This document shows positions 1 through 9,900 of a DNA stretch of 64,000 nucleotides, one piece after another. The translations under genes and the position numbers were made by a program. The stretch covers positions 134,537 to 198,536 of the forward strand of contig JAJYEX010000006.1 in assembly GCA_021785515.1 (NCBI GenBank), written 5' to 3'. The stretch comes from Pseudomonadota bacterium (lineage in GTDB: Bacteria; Pseudomonadota; Gammaproteobacteria; Acidiferrobacterales; UBA6901). The first letter of the stretch is position 1; every line of letters begins with the position of its first letter. Under the pieces are notes generated by a model, which saw nothing but the letters and a program-made list of their open reading frames with translations, searched no databases and had not been told where the DNA came from.

Positions 1-531
1 TGCCGGACCGGATTCCGGTAATTCACCCTCGGCCGGTAACCATGCGGACAGGGCTACTGCGGTTGCGTCACCCGCCGGCGCATTGTTGACGCAGACCACG
101 CGCATAAGCGCCGGCAACTGTCCGTGTAGGCTGCGCCACAGTTGACCATCTTCGAGGAGAAGAAGGCGCACGCCGGCGTCATCCATGCACCAGGCCATGT
201 TATCCGGCCTGTCGTTGTAGAACAGTGGTACCACCACCAACCCGAGGCCCAGGGCCGCCTGGTCGAACAGCACCCACTCGATCCGGTTTCGCATGCACAG
301 CGCCACCCGGTCTCCAGGTCTGAGACCTTCGCTGCGCAGCGCCACCCGCCAGCGTCCCACTTCGACCCCTGCCTGCGCCCAGGTAATATCTTGCCAACAC
401 CCCCGGTTTTCATCGTCCGGCGCGTCCGGGTCCGGATGATGCTGGCGGTAGGCCGGCACGTCCGGCGTATCGGCGATGCGCGCCAGAAACAGCTCCGGCA
501 AGGTCGTTCGCTCGGTGACCGGAATCCGCAT
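1..531 (-). CDS. AMP-forming acyl-CoA ligase, N-terminal part (runs off window)
   Basis: Reading the minus strand from an ATG at 531 gives 177 residues without a stop, continuing past the left edge. The chain begins MRIPVTERTTLPELF and contains GLRPGDRVALCMRNRIEWV followed by a segment ending in VVPLFYNDRPDNMAW. This is the usual N-terminal pattern of long-chain fatty-acid/AMP-dependent CoA ligases (FadD type), which activate fatty acids to acyl-CoA with ATP. The catalytic P-loop and the adenylate motifs lie outside the window. Only one base separates it from the stop of the upstream bifunctional beta-oxidation gene, so it is the last visible gene of the same operon. Substrate range cannot be judged from this part. 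Confidence 0.85.
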   Translation of the reverse strand, partial: MRIPVTERTTLPELFLARIADTPDVPAYRQHHPDPDAPDDENRGCWQDITWAQAGVEVGRWRVALRSEGLRPGDRVALCMRNRIEWVLFDQAALGLGLVVVPLFYNDRPDNMAWCMDDAGVRLLLLEDGQLWRSLHGQLPALMRVVCVNNAPAGDATAVALSAWLPAEGELPESGPA

Positions 532-532
532 G

Positions 533-2578
533 CTAGGCCTGCGACCCGGCGTCACGGGTGAAGAGATCAGACCTCCCCCACGCCTCATCGGGTTCGAAAC
601 GGGGCCCGTATTCCTGCGCCAACCGCCGCAGACTGCTGGAGATGCCAACCTCGCCCAGCGCTTCAGCGTAGCGCATGGGCCCGCCGAGATAAGGGGCAAA
701 ACCGGTACCGAAAACCATGCCTGCATCAACCGCGTCGAGATTATCCACTACCCCTTCGCGCACACAGGCGACGGCTTCGTTCAGCATACGCAGGATAAGT
801 CTTTCGGTGACGGGCAGGTCGCTGTGCCCGCGAACCGGGCGGCGCCGTGGCTTGCCGGACTTGTCGTAGGCATAAAAACCTTTTCCGGACTTTTTTCCGA
901 GATCGCCGCGACCAACCGTCTCACGCAGACGTTCGGGCACCGGAATACCGAGCGGACCGGAAAGCATCTCCGCCACCGACAGGCAGATATCGAGGCCGAC
1001 GGTGTCAGCCAGCAGCACCGGGCCCATCGGCATGCCGAAGCGGGTCGCGGCATCATCGATCTCCTCGATGGCGACACCTTCCTGCGACAGCATCATCGCC
1101 TCGATGAGATAGGGCATCAGTACACGGTTCACCAGGAATCCCGGGCTGCTCCGGACATCCAGCGGCATCCGGTCTATGGCGACAGTAAACGCCCGGGCAC
1201 GCTCCACCGACGAGTCACTGGTCTGCCGGCCACGCACGATTTCGACCAGCTGCATCTGCGCTACCGGATTGAAGAAATGCAGTCCCACCAGACGCGAAGG
1301 ATCGCGCAGGGCTTCGCCCAGTACTTCCAGGGGGATACTTGAGGTGTTGGTGGCCAGCAGCGTCTCCGGTCGCACCCTTCGCTCGATGTCGCGAAGCAAT
1401 TCACACTTGGTAGCCGCCTTCTCCACGATCGCCTCGATAACGAGATCGGCCCGCCCCAGTCCGTTGCCATCGAGGTCGGGCATCAACCGGTCCATGGCGT
1501 CCTGGATTGCCACCGGCTTTTTGAGTTTTTTCCGATAGAATCCATAGGCCTTCTTGATCGTTCCGGCCAGAGCCTCTGGCCGCTGGTCCTGCAGGCTGAC
1601 ACGAAAGCCCCTGGACGCAGCCCAGATGGCGATGTCACCACCCATGATACCGGCACCCACAACATGGACATGGGCCACACCGTGCGGCTGCCGGCGTCCC
1701 TGGCGTTTTAGCTTCTCGCCGAGCAGAAAAATGCTCACCAGGTTCCTGCTGGTGCGCCCAACCATCAACTCACTCAGCGATCGCGCCTCCTCTTCCTGCG
1801 ACGCGCCTCGGCGCCAGAGCTCAAGCGCCCGATAGGGGGCGGGATAATGGTCGGGATTGACCTTTTTCCGCAGCTGCCGCTGCAGCAGGCGCGTCACCGG
1901 TTTGCGCAACGGCGACCAGGCGGGTACCCGTTTCCACCAGGCCGCGCGACGCTGCCGGGGATGGCGCGCGACGAATGCGTGCGCGGCACGGAGCAGATGT
2001 CTTTCGGGTACCGTCTCGTCAACCAGGCCGAGAGCACGCGCCTGGTGGGCGCTCACGGTGCGCCCCGACAGAATGAGGTCGAGCGCCGCCAGGTCACCAA
2101 TGAGCGGTGGCAAGCGAACCGTTCCGGCAAAACCCGGATGGATTCCCAGCCGCACTTCTGGCAGACCCAGCCTGGTCGCATCGTCCTCGCGTGCGATACG
2201 ATAGGTACAGGCAAGCGCAAGCTCCAAACCGCCGCCCAAACAGTGTCCGTGAATCAGCGCCACACTGGGATACGGCAAGCGGGCCAACCGGTTGAACACC
2301 GCCTGCCCAGCACCGGCAAGGGAAACTGCCTGCGCCATGTCCGAGATTTTTTGGAATTCATTGACATCCGCGCCTACGATGAAGCTGTTGGATTTGGCCG
2401 AACGGATAATCACACCATTGAGCGGACGGCTTTCGATCTGAGCCAGGATGCGGTCAAATTCTGCGAGCACTTCTGCAGACAGTGCATTGGCTCGCTGGCC
2501 CGCCACGTCAAGCGTCAGCACGATGGTTTCGTCAACCTCCTCGCTGCGCCAGTGTACGGCGTCGATATCGGAGCTCAT
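533..2578 (-). CDS. Bifunctional enoyl-CoA hydratase / 3-hydroxyacyl-CoA dehydrogenase (FadJ/FadB-like)
   Basis: The 681-residue product carries an N-terminal crotonase domain (GHCLGGGLELALAC and PEVRLGIHPGFAGTVRLP, which hold the two catalytic glutamates) and a C-terminal dehydrogenase. The dehydrogenase half shows the Rossmann motif VVGAGIMGGDIA, then LATNTSSIPLEVL and the catalytic histidine in GLHFFNPV. It hydrates 2-enoyl-CoA and oxidises 3-hydroxyacyl-CoA with NAD in beta-oxidation. I chose MSSDIDAVHW (2578) because its ATG overlaps the thiolase stop as ATGA; the 19 residues upstream in the open frame are the thiolase tail in another frame. E. coli FadB and FadJ are slightly longer (about 715-730). 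Which of the two it matches more closely cannot be settled by eye. Confidence 0.93.
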   Translation of the reverse strand: MSSDIDAVHWRSEEVDETIVLTLDVAGQRANALSAEVLAEFDRILAQIESRPLNGVIIRSAKSNSFIVGADVNEFQKISDMAQAVSLAGAGQAVFNRLARLPYPSVALIHGHCLGGGLELALACTYRIAREDDATRLGLPEVRLGIHPGFAGTVRLPPLIGDLAALDLILSGRTVSAHQARALGLVDETVPERHLLRAAHAFVARHPRQRRAAWWKRVPAWSPLRKPVTRLLQRQLRKKVNPDHYPAPYRALELWRRGASQEEEARSLSELMVGRTSRNLVSIFLLGEKLKRQGRRQPHGVAHVHVVGAGIMGGDIAIWAASRGFRVSLQDQRPEALAGTIKKAYGFYRKKLKKPVAIQDAMDRLMPDLDGNGLGRADLVIEAIVEKAATKCELLRDIERRVRPETLLATNTSSIPLEVLGEALRDPSRLVGLHFFNPVAQMQLVEIVRGRQTSDSSVERARAFTVAIDRMPLDVRSSPGFLVNRVLMPYLIEAMMLSQEGVAIEEIDDAATRFGMPMGPVLLADTVGLDICLSVAEMLSGPLGIPVPERLRETVGRGDLGKKSGKGFYAYDKSGKPRRRPVRGHSDLPVTERLILRMLNEAVACVREGVVDNLDAVDAGMVFGTGFAPYLGGPMRYAEALGEVGISSSLRRLAQEYGPRFEPDEAWGRSDLFTRDAGSQA

Positions 2579-3873
2579 TTCGGCTCTCCCTGAACACGCA
2601 CGAGCATCGCGCCACCCTGACCGCCACCGATACACAGCGTGGCGACGCCGAGCCCTCCGCCATGACGTCGCAGCGAGCGCAACAGGTGCAGGACAAGGCG
2701 CGCGCCGCTTGCTCCGACAGGGTGGCCGGTTGCGACCGCGCCGCCGTCGATGTTCAGACGCGATGGATCCATGGGGCCAGGAGGCGCGTCGAGGCCAAGT
2801 TCATCGCGGGCGTACTCAGGACTCGCCCAGGCAGCCTGGCAGGCGAGAACCTGTGCTGCGAAAGCTTCGTTGAGCTCCATCTGCTGAATATCCCTCATCG
2901 CTAGGCCGAAACGGCCGAGCAGTTTCGACACTGCATGAACCGGACCGAGCCCCATCTGGGCTGGATCGACCCCAGCCCATTCATCGCCAAGAATCTCACC
3001 CAGCACCGGCAGATTGTAACGCTGCACCGCGGCCTCGCTGGCCAGCACCAACATGGCTGCGCCGTCAGTCACCTGTGAACTGTTGCCGGAGGTCACGGAG
3101 CCGTACTTGCTGTCAAACACCGGCCGGAGTCTGGCCAACTGCTCCATGTCTGAATCCCGGCGCAGGCCGGTGTCTTCCTGATAGATGCGGCCGCGGCGAT
3201 CGTACAGCGGCTCGACCTCGCCGCGCATCTGCCCGGTGTCGTAGGCAGCGGCCAGACGCTGGTGGCTGCTCAGCGCGTAGGCATCCTGCTCTGCCCGGCT
3301 GATGTCGAAGCGGTGTGCAACAATCTCTGCCGTCTGTCCCATGTTCAATTTCACCAGAGGATCAGTCAGGCCGAGCAACAGTGTGTATACCGGCACCAGA
3401 TGGGACAGACGGAACCCGCCGATGGCCCGCAGACGCGCAATGGGATTGCGCGCCCGCATGACCGCGGACAGCCAGCCCACCATGGCAGTGTTCCACTGGA
3501 TCGGCGCGTGACTCATCGCCTCGGTGCCACCAGCCAGCACCAGATGCGACCGTCCCTGGGCGATGCGTTCGCGCGCGGTCGCCAGCGCCTGCAGCCCGGA
3601 AGCACAATTGCGCTGGACGGTGAACGCAGGAACGGTCTTGCCGCATCCCAGGCGCAGCCCGATAATGCGTGCGATATTCGCTTCGTCCGGTGCCGGAATC
3701 ACACAGCCGACGATGATCTCATCGATGTGGTCCGGCGCAAACGGCGCGCGCGCCAGCAACGGGCGGGCAGCAGCCACCGCCAGATCGCCGGCACTGAACT
3801 CGTTCGCCTGGCCGCGCGCCTTCAGAAATGGCGTGCGTGCACCGTCGATGACGTAAACCTTCGCATCCGACAT
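2575..3873 (-). CDS. Acetyl-CoA C-acyltransferase (3-ketoacyl-CoA thiolase, FadI/FadA type)
   Basis: A 432-residue thiolase that cleaves 3-ketoacyl-CoA with CoA in the last step of beta-oxidation. The acylated cysteine is in QRNCASGLQA near residue 90, the catalytic histidine in GHPVGASGAR, and the second cysteine in CIGGGQGGA near the C terminus, so the active site is complete. The start MSDAKVYVIDGARTPF is favoured because GGAG lies about seven bases upstream; a TTG four codons earlier is also open. It follows the giant ETF/dehydrogenase fusion after about 110 bases and overlaps the FadB/J-like gene by four bases, which suggests translational coupling within one operon. The length (about 430) is closer to FadI than to FadA. 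Confidence 0.94.
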   Translation of the reverse strand: MSDAKVYVIDGARTPFLKARGQANEFSAGDLAVAAARPLLARAPFAPDHIDEIIVGCVIPAPDEANIARIIGLRLGCGKTVPAFTVQRNCASGLQALATARERIAQGRSHLVLAGGTEAMSHAPIQWNTAMVGWLSAVMRARNPIARLRAIGGFRLSHLVPVYTLLLGLTDPLVKLNMGQTAEIVAHRFDISRAEQDAYALSSHQRLAAAYDTGQMRGEVEPLYDRRGRIYQEDTGLRRDSDMEQLARLRPVFDSKYGSVTSGNSSQVTDGAAMLVLASEAAVQRYNLPVLGEILGDEWAGVDPAQMGLGPVHAVSKLLGRFGLAMRDIQQMELNEAFAAQVLACQAAWASPEYARDELGLDAPPGPMDPSRLNIDGGAVATGHPVGASGARLVLHLLRSLRRHGGGLGVATLCIGGGQGGAMLVRVQGEPK

Positions 3874-3985
3874 AGTGGTCTCCAAAAAATTCTCCGCGCG
3901 ACGAAAAGCTGTCGCTGATGCTGCTTGTTGTTATCAAAATAAAACATGCCTCACAGACCCGCCCGCGATTTGCAGTAGCTGGATA

Positions 3986-6900
3986 CTATGACCCCGGACG
4001 TCGCCTGCCGCCAAACCCTTCGCCGTCAGACGCGAGGTCGCCGTGGGTCCCCAGCCGCTGCAGCAGCACCGGCACCCATTCTTCGATCGCACCCACACAG
4101 CGGATCACCTGCGGCCCCGGATTCTGGTGGGACCAGCTAAAGATGGGCGCGCCCGGATCGCGGTTTATGGCCACCACCACCGCGCCCGGATCGATCCAGC
4201 CCATGTGTTGGGGAGCCCCGGATATGCCCAGTGCCACCAGCAGCGCAGGCGCCACCCGCACACCGGTCTGGCCGATCTGCCGGTCAACCGGCAGCAGCTT
4301 GAGCTCCTGGGTAACCTTGCGGCTTGCCCCCAGCTCCACGTTCGTCCCGCTCAGCCGCGCGAGTGCCGCACACAACGGCGGCACCAACTGCGGGTAATCC
4401 GGCCGGCTCGCGGCGCCAAGACCAACGTCGACGATTAGTCTGGCTGTGGGCAGGCCTGCGGGCGGCTGGTCATGGCTGCGCGCCAGCGCCGGACTGCGCA
4501 GGCGCTCCACGGGCAAGCGGCTCACCGGGATCACGGCCGATGGCGATGCGCCGAGCGTCGGTCCACTGTATCCCCGACCGACTACCAGCACGGCTGCATC
4601 CGGAAGGGGATATTCCACCTCGTAGCCGTCACTGGAGCAGGTTACGACCCGCGGGCTTATACCGCTTACCCCGTCCAAAAACCTTAGCCCGAGGCGAGCG
4701 GCGAGCACCGCCCCAAGCGCACCGTGTTCCGCATCGAGGATCAGACGACGCGACGCACCCAGCTGGCCGGCCAACAACCCAGCCAGCGCCGCCGGCAGTG
4801 CTTCCCCGTTTATCGGCAGCTGCCACAGACCCCTGAATCCCGGCTGGGCCAGAAGCGCTGCGGGTGCGGGAGGCGTAGCGGCGGCGGAATGCCATGCCAG
4901 CACACCGAAACTGATACCGAGCCCGGCAAGCACCTGCAATGCTGGTGCCCGACCGGCACCTGCCAGCGTGTCTGTCGAGGTCAACCACAGCGTGCCGTCG
5001 GGCAGTGGTGAATTCCCAGGACGGGTGGCCGCTGCCCGGTCCGATGTGGCGCCAGCACCGAAGCGCTTCTGCAACCACGCGGCCAGTTCATTGGCATCGG
5101 CAAATTGCTGAGGGAGGTCCGTACCAGGAGGCGGCGCCTGGGACCGCACGGCGGTGGGCGCCAACCCCCCGGCCACCTCGGCACGTGGCACTGGCTCCCG
5201 CAAGGCCGCCAGCCAGCTACGCACGCTGTAGCGCGTGGCCCGATCTCCTGGTTTCAGATCCCAGGCCAGAGCTATGCGGCGCGCGTCGGCCGCATAGCGC
5301 CGCCGCCAAGACGCGTCGTCGAGCCAGAGTCCGCGTCTGCGCAAACCGATGGCCGTCACATTTTTTACCAAAACCGCGGCAATTGACTCGGACATGCCGG
5401 AAACGAAAGCCGCGTCTCCGGCACTGGCCGCGGAACAGCCCAGCGCCCAGCGCCCGAGTGCCGGCCAGACACCCAGAATTACGCTAGCGGCATCGGACGC
5501 CGAAACGGGGCCAGCGGGTTGGACGACATGCAGGACTTCAGCACCCGCGGCCTGCAGCCGGCGCAAGGAGTCCGCGATGCCGGGCGGTCCGATCGCAGCA
5601 ATCTTCACCCGCATGGACGAACACCCATCGGACCAGCACAGCATCCTGTCGAGCACTGCCAAATCGGCAGAATTCCATCCGGCCCATTCGAGGCGGCCCC
5701 CCACGGGCTCAAAGCGGCTGCGCAGCACCACGCCCCAGTCCCCCACTAACGCACCGACAGCGACGGGCTCGTCTTCGGCGCTTCCGGTCCGGGACAGCGC
5801 TGCCCGGGCCAGTGCCAGACCGGCGTCTGCCGGATCCGGACCTGCTCTGCGCTCGGCCCTGGCGAAATCCGCCTGTATCATGTCGGCCACTTCCCGCGCA
5901 TGCCGGGCGATATCGGTTTCGCTGTCCCGCAGGCGGGCGATGTTCTCCCGGTCTGCGGGGTCCCCCAGAGATTCCAGCAACCGGACGCGTTCGTGCAGCG
6001 CTGCCCAGCCGTAAAGTTCGGCTAGCCAGTCGACCACAGGAAACCAGCGCGCCTGCAGATCTGGATTCTGCCACAGACCGGAATCCAGCCCGGCCACGCG
6101 TGCCGCGGTGAATTGGCGAAACTTCTGCAGCGCCTGCTCGAGTTCGGCATTGTCGTGGACGGAGACAGCTGGCTCGCGCAGCAGCGCCGGAAGATCCTTC
6201 AATACGAGGAACCTTTGAACCTCGTTGGTGCCTTCGTAAATGTTCAGGATCCGTATATCGCGCCGCCACTTTTCCAGCATCACCTCGCAGGCAGCGGCGT
6301 CCGCGCCATACAGTGTATCCAGCCAGCCGAGAATGCGATGTGCCCCCTCGGAGGCGAGATACTTGGAAAGCGCTGCTTCAATCCGGAAATCTCCCTGCCG
6401 CAGGTCGGCCCGATCCATCAGACCCATGAGGCGCGCGGCCAGTGTCTGCAGGCGGTCGCACTCCGCCTGGGCCGCGCCATGCAGCTGCGGATCCTTGCGC
6501 CACACTGGCAGGAAATCCCGCAGTGCGCGTTCCGCGAGCGCTGCGCAACTCATAACGAGACCGCCGCGCCCGACGCTCAGCGTCTCGAGCGCGTTCACCT
6601 GGCCGTGGCCCGCGAAACCGATCATCTGGTCGGCGCTTACGCGCACCCGGTCGAGGGTGAGCTCATTGGTGGGCGACGCGCGCTGGCCAAGCTTGTTTTC
6701 ATTCGGACCGATATGCAAACCTTCTGAACGCCGCTCCAGCATGAAGCCGGTCTCGCCGAATCCGGTCTGCGCATACAGGCAATAGCGATCGGCGACCGAA
6801 CCGTTGGTTATCCACATCTTGTTTCCCGACAGCTCCCAGTAGCGATAGCAGGCCTTGCCGTTACGGACGACAATCGTTCCGATATCGTCGTAGGGATAGG

Positions 6901-9900
6901 TATGATCGCCCGTGCGTATCTGGCGTCGCCCGCAATTGCGCGCCATGTCCCAGTCGCTGTCGTCGAGACTGGCCAGGCGGCCATCCGGCAAGCGGAAAAA
7001 CGGGCGGCGGCGCTCGAATACCAGACGCTGCGCATCCAGCAGCAGGCGCGGTTTTCCGTCCACGTTGAACCGGTACAGGCCGTGCTCGTCCTGCTGCACC
7101 TCCGCCTCCCTCAGTAATGCGCGCGTCTGGATGCCGCCGGTGTCGGAACCGGCTGCCGGCTCGGTCAGCGCAAAGGCGCTGATCTGCCCGCAGGCGAGAA
7201 ACTGCAGAAAGCGCTGATGGGCGCCGGTGCGCGCCTCGATTTCGCCCTGCTCGTCCGCGAGCCGTGCCCGGGCCTGCGGCAGACCGTCGCGAGCGCGCTG
7301 CAGACAGTCGGCCAGCGCCCTGAGGTCACTGGCCTTGGCCGCCGCCACAGTCTGCTGCACCAGCTGCAGAAAATCGCGCACCAGGTACTTCAGCGTCGAA
7401 CCCGGAAAGAGAAACAGGCGCTGCACCAGCGCCCCGGTATGCTCCAGCGCACGCCGGAGCGCACCACGCTCGGGACGCTCCACTATCCGGATCAGCCGGT
7501 CCAGGCCGTCCTGCAGCGACTGCCACCCGGCCGTATCGGCCAGGCACCCGGACGTCTCCTGCCGCAGCCGCGGCAGATCCTTTTCGAGCCCGAGCAGCAC
7601 GGGCATGGTGCCAATGCTGGTGCTGGCCATGATCAACAGGCCGGTGGCCGTGTCCTTTTCGGCCATGCACAGATTGGTAAGCACCGAGTATTGCGCCTTG
7701 CTCCAGTTCTTCCCTCCGAATACTTCCGGCACGATGGTGGCAAAGGCGTTGAAATCACGCAGCAACTGGATGTCGGCCGGCGGCATTCCGTGCATTTCGT
7801 CGATATAACGACCGTATGGCTGCTTGCGGTTCGGGCTGCGAAAGCCGCGACGCAACAGCCGCAGCACATCGGCGCGCGTACGACGCAACAGCGGGTCTCG
7901 GCGGAAATGCTCCGGGACGAGCAGGCTGTCCGGTGCAAGCAGCTGGCCGTTCAGGAAGCTGCCGCTGTGATAGGCGAACCGGACATGCGGCTTCCATCTG
8001 AGCGGGCGAACCGGCGCCGGCGGCCGGCGTTGAAGGATTGCGGCCCGGGGCGGTGCTAGCGCCCCCAAATGCTGGTGACTGTCTGCAAGGCAGGTCAGAC
8101 TCTCGGATACGACGGGATCGACGTCGGATTCCGGTGCCCACTTGAGCACGCGCGCGCCGAAACCGGGATCGGTTTTGCCCAGCGCGCGGGATCCAGGCCA
8201 CTGGCTGAACACGATGGCGTCACGGTAACGCGGCGCCAGAATGTCCTCTTCGGAATAGGCCATGCCTCCGAACGCCTGTCCGGCGAGCCAAGGCACGGCG
8301 GTCATCCACGGACCCATGCACTCCCGCACCAGCAGTAACACCTGTTCCGGTTCACGTTCGCACCAGCAGCGCGCCAGACCGAGCAACGTGCAGGCGTATT
8401 CAATGCCTGCCAGCATCTGCTTTACCGCTCCGAATTTTGCGATGCTCTCGCGGCCTTCACTGTCACGAAGTTCGCCGCGAAACTGGACGCGGGTCGATGC
8501 GTAATCCACCGCCCGACGACGCAGCTCGGCAGCCTGGCCGAGGGCCAGAGCCAAGCCAAGCTCTGCTGCCGCAGATGTGGCATGGAAACCGCCTGGATCC
8601 TGCTCCACGAGCCGACGCACCGGCTGGGCGGCATCGGCACCAGCGCCGTGCGCAACCGCTCCCCCGGCATGCAGCACGCTCCCGTCAGCCGCTACAAGCA
8701 CCTCGGCAACGGCCGGCAGCCAGTTCGAGCTTCCGTCTTCCTCGCGCCACAGCGGCGCTGCAATGAGATGTTCGATAGGCCGTCGTGCGCAGATTTCGGC
8801 CAGGTAATGTCCTGCGGCGATCCAGGCGAGGGCGCCTGACCAGGTAGCGAGCCATTCGACTGCGGTCGTACGGTGACTTCGCGCGGCGGCGATCCACGCA
8901 CACAGGACGTTGCGGCTCCCCAAATCCCAGGGCGCCTGCGCCAGAGCCTTCAGCCTGTCTGCCGAGAAATACCGCTGCAGCTGCTCCCACTCATGCCGCC
9001 TACGCAGATCTGCGTGCACACCGGGTTCGCGCACACCGCGCGTGTCGACTGGCAACGCCCCGGCCTGCTCCAGCAGCGCCCGAGTTTCGCTTTCCATCCA
9101 GCCGTAGGCCTGACGCTTAAGCCAGGCCTCGAGCCGCACCACCGTGGAATGCGTCAGTCCGCTTGCAGGAACCTCCCCCAACAGCCTTGCCCAGGCACGC
9201 GGCCATTCCGCCGTCACCATTGCCGGTCGGACACGCAACGAACAATACAGACGCTGCCAAGAGGTGATCTCCGATTGAATGAGATGGAGCGCGTCTTGCG
9301 GAGGCGGATCCAGGTTCGATGTCACGGAAGAATCCAGACCGCTGCGGCTATCCCCGGGCACCCGGTAGGCAAACCGGTGGCCGCTGGTGCGGTTCCAGTC
9401 CACGCCCGGCACCGTCACGCGACAGGATTCGCATTTGATGCAGTTTTCGTGCTGGCTCGCAACACCGCCGAGGCGGCCAGCCAGGCTGTAGACTTCGGCG
9501 GGACAGACGTTGCGCAACTGCCGGGCTGCGGAGCCAAGATCCACGGGAACCGTGATATGTCGCGGATCGGGCCGGTAACGCAGCAACGGAGCGATCCAGC
9601 CGGTGGGGGACAAGGGGCTGCGGTGGGCACCGCCCCAGTCCAGCTTCTCGCGCGCCTTCTCTTCATAACCGTGGTAGGGCAGCTGCTGCAGTGCCTGCAG
9701 GCGCAAACGGCCTGTGCGGTAGGCCGCAAGATCAGAGAGCAGTGCGGCACCGCCCGCCAATGCGCCGAGAGACAGGCGGGTAACCCGCGGCAGCACCAGC
9801 GGTGCGCGCACCATGCTACGCCAGACCATCGCCACGCGGTCGGAAAATTCGGGCAGGCGTCGGCCATAGAAATGGCCGATCGCCTGAGCCGCCAGCTGCA

